Shown piece after piece: positions 1-8,012 of a DNA stretch of 64,000 nucleotides. The stretch is from the NCBI GenBank assembly GCA_964640855.1, contig CAZXIX010000006.1, forward strand, positions 1 to 64,000. The letters are read 5' to 3'. Below the pieces are notes generated by a model that saw only the letters and a program-made list of their open reading frames with translations, ran no database searches and was not told the origin of the DNA. The number at the start of each line of letters is the position of its first letter. The stretch's first letter is position 1. Origin of the DNA: JAJDFU01 sp964640855. Its GTDB lineage: Bacteria > Bacteroidota > Bacteroidia > Chitinophagales > Saprospiraceae. Made by a program: the position numbers and the translations under genes.

Positions 1-67
1 TCTTTTTACAACCCCGAATGGCCTAAAAAGGGCTTTTTCAGGGACGACTATTTAGCCTATTCCGTCT

Positions 68-568
68 CTACTCAACGTCTTTTACGTTGATGCCTTTCCC
101 CTTGTTGGCAGATACATAAGGCCAATATTTTTTTGCGTTGCTAAAATTGCCCTCCGGATCTTTTTTCCAATTGCGGAGAACCCCTTTGCTGTATTGGACC
201 ACCAGGTGACCGTCTACAATATCCCAGGCCTCCACATCGATCGAGGCGGTATAGCCATTGGATACGGCCCAGGCACAATAGCCACCGAACCACACCTTGT
301 ACTTTTCCGGATCGGAGTCAAAAAGTTCCTTGTTTTCCGCCGAAGAGAATTGATAGATAGCTCCTTTGTAGCGGGATTGAAATTCCGGTTTGCCCTTCAC
401 GGGCATATTTTCGGTGAAATAGGCTACAGGATCGTATCCTTTCAGAATGACGCCCTCCCGATCCACATTGGCCAGTCGGTCGGGATCCGGGGATGGTTTG
501 AGGTTTTGGGCGCCTGCTGTAGCGGCCAGGGCAAAAAAGAAAAGCGAAGCAAAAAGAAAAAAACGCAT
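68..568 (-). CDS. YHS domain secreted protein
   Basis: The 166-residue product opens with a signal peptide (hydrophobic stretch to about residue 20, ending in an ATAGA-Q type cleavage site), so it should be periplasmic. Residues about 38-100 fit the YHS domain: a GYDPVAYF motif, then the W-F-G-G-Y-C-A-W-A segment with one conserved cysteine. YHS domains are known in metal-linked proteins and beside heavy-metal ATPases, but the role of the secreted Bacteroidota type is not established. It begins 4 bases after the stop of the VOC gene and is probably the last gene of the GMC-VOC-YHS operon. Metal binding is inference. Confidence 0.85.
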   Translation of the reverse strand: MRFFLFASLFFFALAATAGAQNLKPSPDPDRLANVDREGVILKGYDPVAYFTENMPVKGKPEFQSRYKGAIYQFSSAENKELFDSDPEKYKVWFGGYCAWAVSNGYTASIDVEAWDIVDGHLVVQYSKGVLRNWKKDPEGNFSNAKKYWPYVSANKGKGINVKDVE

Positions 569-572
569 GTGA

Positions 573-1589
573 TTAAGATTTTAATGACTGGAATAAAAGC
601 AAGGCATGACCATCCCCGTCGCGAACCATCAGGGCTTTTGTCTTTTCGAGTCCCAGAACCGGCAGAGTGACCACACCCCTGGAAATGATATCTGCGTTTT
701 GCAATTGGAGCTTTCGGTACAGATCTTCCAGATTATCTACCTGGATACTCGTTTGCCAGTGCCAGAGGTCGGTAGCACGGCTGTCAGCGGGATAGGGCCT
801 TCCGCCCGGCGGCGCCAGGTAGTCCAGGAATTCCACCCCCGCCCCGGATTGGGCTTTCAAACCCGTGATGACCAGATGAGCGCCAAAAACCTGATTGAGA
901 TGCTCTTGTTCTGTGCCGTAATTTTCGCTTCCCCCGGCCACTTTCAGTCCGATGAGTTCCTCGTAGAAGGCAATGGAGGTTTCGGTATCTGAGATGCCGA
1001 TCGCCGTATGGTCTATTCCCAGAAAAAGGTCCTCTGTTGATTCCTGCCACCGGGGATCTCCTTTCCCAGGCGGGAAATGTATGATCTCCAGGTTGTGGCC
1101 ATCCGGATCGCGAAAATAGAAGGCACTGATCCCGGCAGCCACCGGCAGAAAATCCGGGAGTGTTTGCGGAGATGAGGATACATGCTGGACGTTGAATTCT
1201 CGGAGCCTTTGGTAGGCAGCTTCCATATCCTTGACTACGATTGCGATGTGTTGAAACCAGAGATCGTTGCTGCGGGAATCGGCAGGAATGGGCAGTTGAC
1301 GGTCTTCGTGCTGAAATTCGATCAATTCGATCCGTTCATCTCCCAGGGCCAGGACTGCGATCCGGGCATTGAGTCGATCATCCGAGAGGCCCAGCAGGCG
1401 TTGCAGCTCCGGCCCCGACCACTGGTACTCGTCGACCCGGCGAAAAGTCAGCACCTCCTCATAAAAAGGAACGATCTCATCCAGGCTGGAAACGGTCAGG
1501 CTTATTCGCGCTACCGACCGGGCAGACTGTCCCGCCAAAGGGGTAATCCCGAGGATCAGCACCACACAGGCCGACAGTACTCTTTTCAT
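573..1589 (-). CDS. secreted two-domain VOC (glyoxalase-like) protein
   Basis: This protein of about 338 residues carries two vicinal-oxygen-chelate modules, roughly residues 25-175 and 190-335. Each has the family's FYRDPDGH-like or V-R-D-G-D-G-H strand near its end, which supplies metal or substrate contacts in glyoxalase, dioxygenase and epimerase relatives. I chose the start at 1589 (MKRVLSACVV) because it gives a clean signal peptide ending near AGQSA; a longer reading from 1616 adds nine residues. The reaction is unknown: VOC proteins cover lyases, isomerases and dioxygenases. It lies between a GMC oxidoreductase and a YHS protein in one operon, which suggests a periplasmic oxidative pathway on a small organic molecule (inference). 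Confidence 0.8.
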   Translation of the reverse strand: MKRVLSACVVLILGITPLAGQSARSVARISLTVSSLDEIVPFYEEVLTFRRVDEYQWSGPELQRLLGLSDDRLNARIAVLALGDERIELIEFQHEDRQLPIPADSRSNDLWFQHIAIVVKDMEAAYQRLREFNVQHVSSSPQTLPDFLPVAAGISAFYFRDPDGHNLEIIHFPPGKGDPRWQESTEDLFLGIDHTAIGISDTETSIAFYEELIGLKVAGGSENYGTEQEHLNQVFGAHLVITGLKAQSGAGVEFLDYLAPPGGRPYPADSRATDLWHWQTSIQVDNLEDLYRKLQLQNADIISRGVVTLPVLGLEKTKALMVRDGDGHALLLFQSLKS

Positions 1590-1628
1590 CAAAAAAGCGG
1601 TTTGGGTTTCGATCATTGGGTTTTCGTT

Positions 1629-3164
1629 CTAGAGTATTTCGTTGGCGAGGTAATCACCCACCCGAAGGGCCTGAGCCATGATCGTCAGCCCCGGGTTCAC
1701 TGCCGAACTGGACGGGAAGAAACTACCGTCTACGACATAGAGGTTTTCGACTTCGTGGGCCCGGCACCAAGGGTTCAGGGCTGAGGTAGCGGGATCTGAT
1801 CCGAAGCGGACCGTTCCGCATTGGTGGGCTGTGCCGGCCAGGGGGATTTTCTTACCCAGATAGAGGTTATTGGGAAGCAGATGGGTCTCGCATCCCACAT
1901 GCTCGAGGATCCACCTCAGTTTTTTCATCAACTGTTTATGCCCTTCCAGGTTATTTTCGGTGTAATGAAGTTGGATCCGGCCATTTTCCCTGAGGGTGAC
2001 CCGGTTGTTCGGGTCGGGCAGATCTTCCGATGTCATCCAGAAATCCATAGCATGTTTGGCTATGTAATCAAGCGCAAGCCCCGGAGCGAAGGAGGGCGCA
2101 TCGTCGCGAAACATGAGGGGGTCCGATTTACCCAACATCTGAATATGCCCCAGGGGAAAATCAAAATCCTCGCTGCTGAAGTAAAAATCATTGAGCCCCA
2201 GGGTTTTCCCGAAAAGCGTGGGATTGGGTTTCCGCGAAAGGGCCAAAAGAGCGGAATTATTGTGGGCCATGTAGTGCCGTCCGACCACGTCCGAACCGTT
2301 GGCTAACCCCTGGGGATGTCTATCGTTTGCCGAACGCAGCAGCAGGGCAGCCGAATTGATGGCACCGCAGGCCAAAATCACGATATCAGCCGTGAAAATT
2401 TCCTTTTCCCCACCCCGGTCGACTACCACCTCCTTGACCTGGTCACCGGCGGCATTGGTGTTGAGCTTTTCCACCCGGGAGTCGATCAATAGGGTGACGT
2501 TGGGATGTTGTACGGCATTTTTGATCCCGATCACATGGGAGTCTGCTTTGGACTCGGAAGGATCCGGAAAACCGTCGAACCGGTCCAATACCGGCGGCGC
2601 CTCGCCGGGCACTCCGTTTGGCATTCTGACACCGATGGGCAAGGGAAAAGGGTGGAGCCCCAATGCCTGCATATCGTTGAAGAGTTCCTGGATCCGCGCT
2701 TCATGGGGCAAAGGCTCGTAAGGGTAAGCTTCCCCAGCGGATGGTTCAGTAGGGTCAATTCCCCGCTGGCCGTGTACGTGATACAGTTTTTCCGCCTCGG
2801 TGTAATAGGATTCGAGATCGGTATAGCTGATCGGCCAGGCCGGCGAGATTCCCCCATGATGTCGAAGTTCTCCAAAATCGCGTTCGCGCATCCGGAGAAG
2901 GGCGGAGCCGTAGACCTTGGTATTGCCGCCTACGCAGTAATGGATGCCCGGATGGAATTCCTTTCCCTTCTTGTCGTACCAGGTCTCTTTGGCCTTGTAT
3001 TTGCCGTCCAGGAATACGGCTTGGGTACTCCAATTGTCTTTTTCTCTGGGCAAATATCCCCCTCTTTCCAGGATGAGGATCTTTTTTCCGGTTGGGGCCA
3101 GCTTGTGAGCCAAGGTTCCGCCGCCGGCTCCGGTTCCAACAAGGATGATATCGTAATGGGCCAT
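1629..3164 (-). CDS. GMC family FAD-dependent oxidoreductase
   Basis: A 511-residue glucose-methanol-choline oxidoreductase. The N-terminus has the dinucleotide-binding fold (IILVGTGAGGGTLAHKL, then the ILERG acidic strand end), and a GGNTKVYG segment near residue 80 fits the FAD-contact loop. The C-terminus carries the AHQCGTVRFG stretch and the closing NPGLTIMAQALRVGD motif, which hold the active-site His and Asn. GMC enzymes oxidise alcohols or sugars using FAD, passing electrons to oxygen or an acceptor. The substrate cannot be read here. There is no signal peptide, so it is cytoplasmic or exported by a partner. It is the first gene of the GMC-VOC-YHS operon, with a gap of about 40 bases to the VOC gene. 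Confidence 0.9.
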   Translation of the reverse strand: MAHYDIILVGTGAGGGTLAHKLAPTGKKILILERGGYLPREKDNWSTQAVFLDGKYKAKETWYDKKGKEFHPGIHYCVGGNTKVYGSALLRMRERDFGELRHHGGISPAWPISYTDLESYYTEAEKLYHVHGQRGIDPTEPSAGEAYPYEPLPHEARIQELFNDMQALGLHPFPLPIGVRMPNGVPGEAPPVLDRFDGFPDPSESKADSHVIGIKNAVQHPNVTLLIDSRVEKLNTNAAGDQVKEVVVDRGGEKEIFTADIVILACGAINSAALLLRSANDRHPQGLANGSDVVGRHYMAHNNSALLALSRKPNPTLFGKTLGLNDFYFSSEDFDFPLGHIQMLGKSDPLMFRDDAPSFAPGLALDYIAKHAMDFWMTSEDLPDPNNRVTLRENGRIQLHYTENNLEGHKQLMKKLRWILEHVGCETHLLPNNLYLGKKIPLAGTAHQCGTVRFGSDPATSALNPWCRAHEVENLYVVDGSFFPSSSAVNPGLTIMAQALRVGDYLANEIL

Positions 3165-3284
3165 GAATGGATGTTTGCTACAAAGTAAAGGGCCCGAAAG
3201 AAGGTGGCTTGTTACCCCGGTAACAACACTCCATGATTTAGCAAACTTTTAAGAATATAAGGTAGCCGAAGAAGAATGGAACCG

Positions 3285-3971
3285 CTAGGCCGGGATTTTC
3301 AAAATACCGTTTTCCCCTAACCTGAATCTGCCACTTTCCAGTTGGATGATCCCCTCGCGCTCAAACGCATTGAGCAAAAGCGAGACGGTTTTCCGGGAAG
3401 TACCGATCAGGCTGGCCATTTCGCCCTGGGTGAGATCATGCGAGACCCAGCCCTTTTGATCCATCGGATCCTGGTACACCTGGTGAAGGTCCTTCAGTAG
3501 TTCAACCAACCTTTTCCGAGCGTCCTTGTAGAACAGGATCTCCAGTTTTCGCTCCAGGCGCTGAACGCTGTCTGCAATTTTTTTGTGGATCTCCAGGGCG
3601 AAGGGTACGTAGCCGCGGGCCAGTTCCCTGGCCTTTTCCGCGCTCATCCGGCAGATCCGGGTGTCGTTTCTCACACATTGGGCAAAGTCCTTGTGCCTGC
3701 CCTGGCCGAGATAGGCGATTTCTCCCAGCAGCTCTCCCTTATGAAGATAGGCCTTGACGTATTCATTACCATCTTCGTCGTAATAGCCCACTTTCACCTT
3801 GCCTTCGGCCACCAGAAATATGTCCTTGGCTACTTCATCCGGAAGGAAGATGAAGTCCCCTTGCCGGAAGGAATCGTAAGGGTGAGTTTTGAGATGGTTG
3901 GCCATTTTGTAGGGGCAAAGAATGGTGTACAGATCAACCTCCTCCAGATACCAGACTGACTTATCGGCCAC
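3285..3971 (-). CDS. Crp/Fnr family transcriptional regulator
   Basis: The 228-residue protein has a cyclic-nucleotide-binding-like beta-roll (about 25-130, with a GELLGEIAYLG phosphate-cassette-like segment), a long dimer helix, and a C-terminal winged helix (about 175-225) holding the recognition stretch LTQGEMASLIGTSRKTVSLL. It should bind DNA as a dimer; the effector is not evident and no Fnr-type cysteine cluster is seen. The start is GTG; an internal ATG at 3905 is possible but would remove part of the roll. It is 39 bases downstream of the TauE-like gene in the same direction, so it may be the third gene of the epimerase-exporter-regulator operon. Confidence 0.88.
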   Translation of the reverse strand: MADKSVWYLEEVDLYTILCPYKMANHLKTHPYDSFRQGDFIFLPDEVAKDIFLVAEGKVKVGYYDEDGNEYVKAYLHKGELLGEIAYLGQGRHKDFAQCVRNDTRICRMSAEKARELARGYVPFALEIHKKIADSVQRLERKLEILFYKDARKRLVELLKDLHQVYQDPMDQKGWVSHDLTQGEMASLIGTSRKTVSLLLNAFEREGIIQLESGRFRLGENGILKIPA

Positions 3972-4010
3972 GTTTTTCGATTTATGAACACTAATTTCTA
4001 TAATTTGAAC

Positions 4011-4787
4011 CTATTGCCCAAAAACCAACAGATGCAGGTCAAAAAGTTTGACAATGGCCAAAATGACCACGACAACCAACAGACGATGGGCCCAGACGTT
4101 GGCTTTGGGGTGCCGGGCGGCGAAGAGTGCGGTAACATAGCCCCCGACCATTTGGCTGGCTGCGACCGTCAGGCCAAACTGCCAATGAATAAGGCCTTTC
4201 CATTGAAAAAGCGCCAGGGCGACCAGCGTGTAGATCCCTATGACCAGCAGCTTGACGGCATTTGCCTCGATTATGCTGAAATGGGCGGCCAATACCATCG
4301 CGGCCAGGAAAAAGATCCCCATTCCCATTTGCAGGAATCCGCCGTAAAAACCAATGAGGAGAAACAAAGGTACTTTGATCCAGTTGGATAGTTTAAAATC
4401 AGGGTCCGATTCCCGAAGCCACCTTCTGGGCCGGACCAGGATCACGGCCAGCATGCCGATCATAAAGAAGCGGAACACCCCCATAAATTGCTCGTTGCTC
4501 ACCACCAGCGCCAGGGACATACCCGCCAAGGCACCGGCTGCTGTCAGCCAGATGTAGGTTTTTTGTCTGGGATAATCCAGTTTTCCCTGCCGGTAAAAGG
4601 CCCAGGCGCCGGCGGAGGTTTGCGCGAAGACGCCCACCCGGTTGGTGCCGTTGGCCAGATTGCCCGGAAGCCCCAAAAGCTCCGTGAATATGGTTAAGGT
4701 GATGGCAGATCCGTTCCCCGCGAGGGTATTGATCGATCCGGCGAATAGACCTCCGATCAAAGCCAGGATCAATTCAACCCAGCTCAC
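4011..4787 (-). CDS. TauE/SafE family sulfite-exporter-like membrane protein
   Basis: A 258-residue polytopic membrane protein with about eight hydrophobic segments and the TauE/SafE arrangement: an N-terminal half with the G-L-P-G-N-L-A-N-G-T-N-R segment and a C-terminal half with the GGFLQMGMGIF motif. Family members export sulfite, sulfoacetate or other organic anions; specificity cannot be told from sequence. The GTG start directly follows the TAA of the methylmalonyl-CoA epimerase gene, which argues for translational coupling. The epimerase suggests an organic-acid link, but that is guilt by association only. Confidence 0.85.
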   Translation of the reverse strand: MSWVELILALIGGLFAGSINTLAGNGSAITLTIFTELLGLPGNLANGTNRVGVFAQTSAGAWAFYRQGKLDYPRQKTYIWLTAAGALAGMSLALVVSNEQFMGVFRFFMIGMLAVILVRPRRWLRESDPDFKLSNWIKVPLFLLIGFYGGFLQMGMGIFFLAAMVLAAHFSIIEANAVKLLVIGIYTLVALALFQWKGLIHWQFGLTVAASQMVGGYVTALFAARHPKANVWAHRLLVVVVILAIVKLFDLHLLVFGQ

Positions 4788-5192
4788 TTATTCCCGGATT
4801 GTCTGGCAGAGTTCCAGCAAAACCCCATTCGCAGATTTCGGATGTACGAAGCAGACCCATTTATTATCCGCCCCACGCTTGGGCTTTTCATTCAGCAGGC
4901 GGAAACCTTGATCGCGCAGGCGTTGCATCTCGGCCTCAATATCCGGCACCTCGAAAGCCAAGTGATGAATGCCCTCACCTCGTTTTTCCACGTATTTGGC
5001 TATCGCACTTTCCTCCCCGGTAGCCTCAAGTAGCTCTACTTTGGAATCCCCGGCCTGAAAGAAAGAGGTCTTGACCTGTTCGGAAGTTACTTCCTCCTCC
5101 TTGTAGGGTCCTACCCCCAGGATCTGTTCGAAAAGGGAATTGGAGGCCGCCAGATCCTTGACGGCGATCCCGATATGCTCCAGTTTATACAT
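4788..5192 (-). CDS. mce: methylmalonyl-CoA epimerase
   Basis: This 134-residue single VOC-domain protein matches methylmalonyl-CoA epimerase along its whole length: an N-terminal HIGIAVKDL strand with the metal-binding His, a central KVELLEATGEESAIAKY segment, GIHHLAFEVPD, and a C-terminal strand ending in GVLLELCQ with the metal-binding Glu. The enzyme interconverts (S)- and (R)-methylmalonyl-CoA in propionyl-CoA metabolism, in the cytoplasm. It is the first gene of a compact operon with the TauE-like exporter and the Crp regulator. The mutase is not in this window. Confidence 0.92.
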   Translation of the reverse strand: MYKLEHIGIAVKDLAASNSLFEQILGVGPYKEEEVTSEQVKTSFFQAGDSKVELLEATGEESAIAKYVEKRGEGIHHLAFEVPDIEAEMQRLRDQGFRLLNEKPKRGADNKWVCFVHPKSANGVLLELCQTIRE

Positions 5193-5372
5193 ACGAGTAG
5201 TTTTGGTTAAAGGTAAAAGAGTTCGGAAAACAATCTATTGACGCCTGCCATCCTCTTGGCTGACGAATGCAGCCTCGGGGGATTTCTGCCCGTCAGGGCT
5301 TGCCTGAGTCCGGAAACCGTCAATCCGGATCGGCCATAAGCACCCGATCCGGGCAATACCCTCAAGAAAACG

Positions 5373-5380
5373 TACTTTTG
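5373..5380 (+). promoter_or_regulatory. Bacteroidota -7 promoter element for lpxH
   Basis: TACTTTTG matches the Bacteroidota -7 consensus TAnnTTTG and lies 33 bases before the ATG of lpxH, in the divergent region between mce and lpxH. No clear -33 TTG sits at the usual distance, so the call is moderate. Confidence 0.5.
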
Positions 5381-5412
5381 ACCTCCCAAAGTGGTTTGTT
5401 GTGTCGAATTCC

Positions 5413-6204
5413 ATGAAGAAGGTCTATTTCGCTTCGGATTTCCATCTGGGAGTAGATGCCCGCCTGAGCAGTTTGGAACGAGAGCGGCAGATAATCCGCT
5501 GGCTGGACCACGTCCGGGAGGATGCGGCTGCTCTTTACCTGGTCGGGGATTTGTTCGACTTCTGGTTCGAATACCGAAAAGTCATCCCCAAAGGCTACAT
5601 ACGCCTGCTGGGAAAGCTGGCGGAACTATCCGACCAAGGCTTGCCCATCCATTTGTTCACCGGTAATCACGACATGTGGATCTTCACCTATTTTGAGGAA
5701 GAACTGGGTATACCCACCCACCGGCAACCGATCACGGCAAAGTGGTATGGAAAGTCTTTTTTTATCGGTCATGGCGACGGGCTGGGCCCCGGGGATCACG
5801 GCTACAAAATGATAAAAAAGATCTTTGCCAATAAAATATGCCAGCGTCTCTTTGCCGCCATCCCGCCCTCTATCGGGATAGGTATTGCCGATTACTGGTC
5901 GAAAAGATCCCGATCTACCAACCCTTCGCCCCCCCGGTTTCTGGGTTCCGATAAAGAATGGCTGGTCCAGTTCGCGGAAGAAGAGTTGCAAAAGCGGTAT
6001 TTTGATTATTTCATCTTCGGACACCGGCATCTTCCCATCGATTATCTGCTGAGCAATCAAAAAAGCCGGTACATCAACCTGGGTGAGTGGCTGAATTATA
6101 ACTCTTATGCTGTCTTCGACGGAAATGAACTCTACCTGCGTTTCTTTGAGAATGATGCGGGTATTTTATTCGGCAACCGACAGGACAGGATTCAACAGGA
6201 CTAG
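5413..6204 (+). CDS. lpxH: UDP-2,3-diacylglucosamine diphosphatase
   Basis: A 263-residue calcineurin-like phosphoesterase with the full LpxH metal-site set: ASDFHLG, LVGDLFDFWFEY, FTGNHDMW, GHGDGLGPGDHGYK and FGHRH. LpxH removes UMP from UDP-2,3-diacylglucosamine to give lipid X, an early cytoplasmic step of lipid A synthesis, so the organism makes lipopolysaccharide. I chose the ATG at 5413; an in-frame GTG at 5401 would add four residues. The 3' end overlaps the next gene by about 53 bases. A TAnnTTTG promoter lies just upstream. Confidence 0.92.
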   Translation: MKKVYFASDFHLGVDARLSSLERERQIIRWLDHVREDAAALYLVGDLFDFWFEYRKVIPKGYIRLLGKLAELSDQGLPIHLFTGNHDMWIFTYFEEELGIPTHRQPITAKWYGKSFFIGHGDGLGPGDHGYKMIKKIFANKICQRLFAAIPPSIGIGIADYWSKRSRSTNPSPPRFLGSDKEWLVQFAEEELQKRYFDYFIFGHRHLPIDYLLSNQKSRYINLGEWLNYNSYAVFDGNELYLRFFENDAGILFGNRQDRIQQD

Positions 6205-7009
6205 GCTGTGGCTGGGTCCGCTTTTCCTGTTTTTTGCCCTGTCCCCTTTAGCTGCCCAGGATACCCTTTCCCTTCACCTTCGGGCGGAAGTGCATGGAAA
6301 GTTCCGGTTCTTTACCACCGACCCCATTCAGAGCCTATATGCCGTAACGGAAAGTGAGGAATTGATCAAGTTTGATTCCCGCGGGAAAGAGCAGTTTCGG
6401 TACAATAATTTCACCCTGGGCAGGCTCGGACACGTAGACGCGACCAATCCCTTTTCGCTGCTGCTTTATTATCCCGACTTTCAGGCGGTGGTTCTCCTGG
6501 ACCGAACCCTCAGCCAGGTTGGCGAGATCAACCTGCTCGACCTCAATCTTCCCGAAGCCAGAGCCATTGCCCTGGATGCCGATAATTTTATTTGGGTGTA
6601 TGATCCGGTTCGGTTTCGGCTTCGCAAACTGGATACCCAGGGAGCTACCCAACTGGAGAGTGAAAATCTGGCTTTAAGCCTGCCCAATCCGCCGGAGGTC
6701 GACCTCCTGGTCGCCAACGACAATCGCATCTTTCTTCGGGACAGCCAGATGGGCATATTCATAATGAATAACTTCGGGCAGTTGACCCAGGCACTTTCCA
6801 TAGAGGGCAAAAAGCCCTATTTCCAGGTCTCAGGCGGAAAGATCCTGTTTTTTGCCGAGGGAAAACTGAGACGAATTCTGTTGGCCGGTCAGATCGAAGA
6901 AACCATCCCCCTCCCAGCTTTCCTTGAAAAGGCTTCCCAACTGCGTCTGGAGAAAGACCTGCTGTTTGCCCTGTTCCCGGACAGGTTGGCCGTATTCCAG
7001 ATCCCTTGA
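6152..7009 (+). CDS. secreted propeller-like protein of unknown function
   Basis: I do not recognise a named family. From the ATG at 6152 the product is about 285 residues with an N-terminal signal peptide (hydrophobic run around residues 18-32, ending LAAQ) and a body of short beta-rich repeats. The recurring pattern of strand, turn and aspartate resembles NHL/YVTN-type beta-propeller blades (for example the LYAVTESEELIKFDSRGKEQ stretch and the later RIFLRDSQMGIFIMNNFGQ stretch). It probably sits in the periplasm or outer membrane. It overlaps lpxH by 53 bases with no better downstream start, so the two should be co-transcribed. A scaffold role is a guess. Confidence 0.7.
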   Translation: MMRVFYSATDRTGFNRTRLWLGPLFLFFALSPLAAQDTLSLHLRAEVHGKFRFFTTDPIQSLYAVTESEELIKFDSRGKEQFRYNNFTLGRLGHVDATNPFSLLLYYPDFQAVVLLDRTLSQVGEINLLDLNLPEARAIALDADNFIWVYDPVRFRLRKLDTQGATQLESENLALSLPNPPEVDLLVANDNRIFLRDSQMGIFIMNNFGQLTQALSIEGKKPYFQVSGGKILFFAEGKLRRILLAGQIEETIPLPAFLEKASQLRLEKDLLFALFPDRLAVFQIP

Positions 7010-7026
7010 ATCAGGGCCCTCGGGTG

Positions 7027-8010
7027 TTAAGGTTCGGTGGTCGCCATCAGGGAACGGGCCTGGCCCACCCAATTGTCCTTCTCGATCCGGCCTGGAATGT
7101 ATCCGATCTTTCGTGTCAGCGTTTGCACGTCCTGCGATGTCAGGCTCGCAATTTGCTGGAAGGTGGTAATATTGACCTCAAACAACTTTTGTTGAAGAAA
7201 AGGACCGATCCCCTCGATTCGGGTCAGGTCGTCGTGGGCAGAGTCCTCTTGGGGCTCCAGTAGGAAGAGTCTCTCCTCAGGGACGCGCTCTTCGGGTAGC
7301 TCCGGTGGTTCTTCCGCTCCATCGCCGGCAGGATCTCCTTCCCGTCCAAATTGATCTATTTCAAAGACAGGCTGGGGCTGAAAGGAGGTTTCGGACCGGG
7401 GCTCAGGCGAGGGTTGATCTGTTCTGGATTTCAGCATTTTGAGTTCCTCGGTGATCTGTTTGTTGGATTGCTGAAGTTCTCTGAGCTGGGCGCTCAGGAT
7501 TTCGAATGCCTTGGCCATATCCCCTTCTTCGGATTGTTGCTTTTCGGGCTGAAAGGCCAGGTCGGGTTCACCGCCTTCTTCCAGGCGTTGATTGCGGGTT
7601 TTGAGGACCATGATTTCATCTTGCATCTCCTCGATGGTGCTCAGGTAACTCTGCATGGCCGTTTTGGACTCCTCCAGTTCGCGTTGGGCCTGGTCCGATT
7701 CCTGTTGGAGCGGGGCGAGTCGACTGGCCATACGGGTGCGGTCTTCACGAACTTTCTGAAGCTCCAGCTCAATCTCTTTGCGGTTGTTTTCCAGCACGGC
7801 CAGATTTTGTTTCAACTGGTCTACCTCTACCTTCTTTTGCACCAGATCGGTATCCCGCTCCTTCAGACTTCGCTGAAGGGCCTTGTAAGCGGCGTTTCGA
7901 AGCAAGTAGCCAGCCAGGACGCCGAACAGAAAGCCGATGATCACGAAGATCAGGAAGTACAAGCTGGCTTCACTCGACATTCCAATAAAAAACTCCTGTA
8001 TATTCCTCAT
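7027..8010 (-). CDS. membrane-anchored coiled-coil protein with C-terminal helix-hairpin-helix domain
   Basis: The 327-residue protein begins with a single membrane segment (about residues 16-38). A long heptad-rich coiled coil follows (about 40-210), then an acidic proline-rich linker, and a C-terminal helix-hairpin-helix-like domain (about 255-325) with the motif DLTRIEGIGPFLQQKLFEVNI. Such domains bind DNA in nucleases and polymerases, but many Bacteroidota membrane-anchored versions have no known role. It begins 2 bases after the stop of the OmpA-like gene, so the two are likely coupled. A link between envelope and nucleoid is possible, but equally the HHH domain could be a protein-binding module. 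Confidence 0.75.
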   Translation of the reverse strand: MRNIQEFFIGMSSEASLYFLIFVIIGFLFGVLAGYLLRNAAYKALQRSLKERDTDLVQKKVEVDQLKQNLAVLENNRKEIELELQKVREDRTRMASRLAPLQQESDQAQRELEESKTAMQSYLSTIEEMQDEIMVLKTRNQRLEEGGEPDLAFQPEKQQSEEGDMAKAFEILSAQLRELQQSNKQITEELKMLKSRTDQPSPEPRSETSFQPQPVFEIDQFGREGDPAGDGAEEPPELPEERVPEERLFLLEPQEDSAHDDLTRIEGIGPFLQQKLFEVNITTFQQIASLTSQDVQTLTRKIGYIPGRIEKDNWVGQARSLMATTEP

Positions 8011-8012
8011 AA

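Noticed and set aside
5207..5389. 60-residue minus-strand open frame upstream of mce
   Set aside because: Overlaps the lpxH promoter, short and without likeness to any family.
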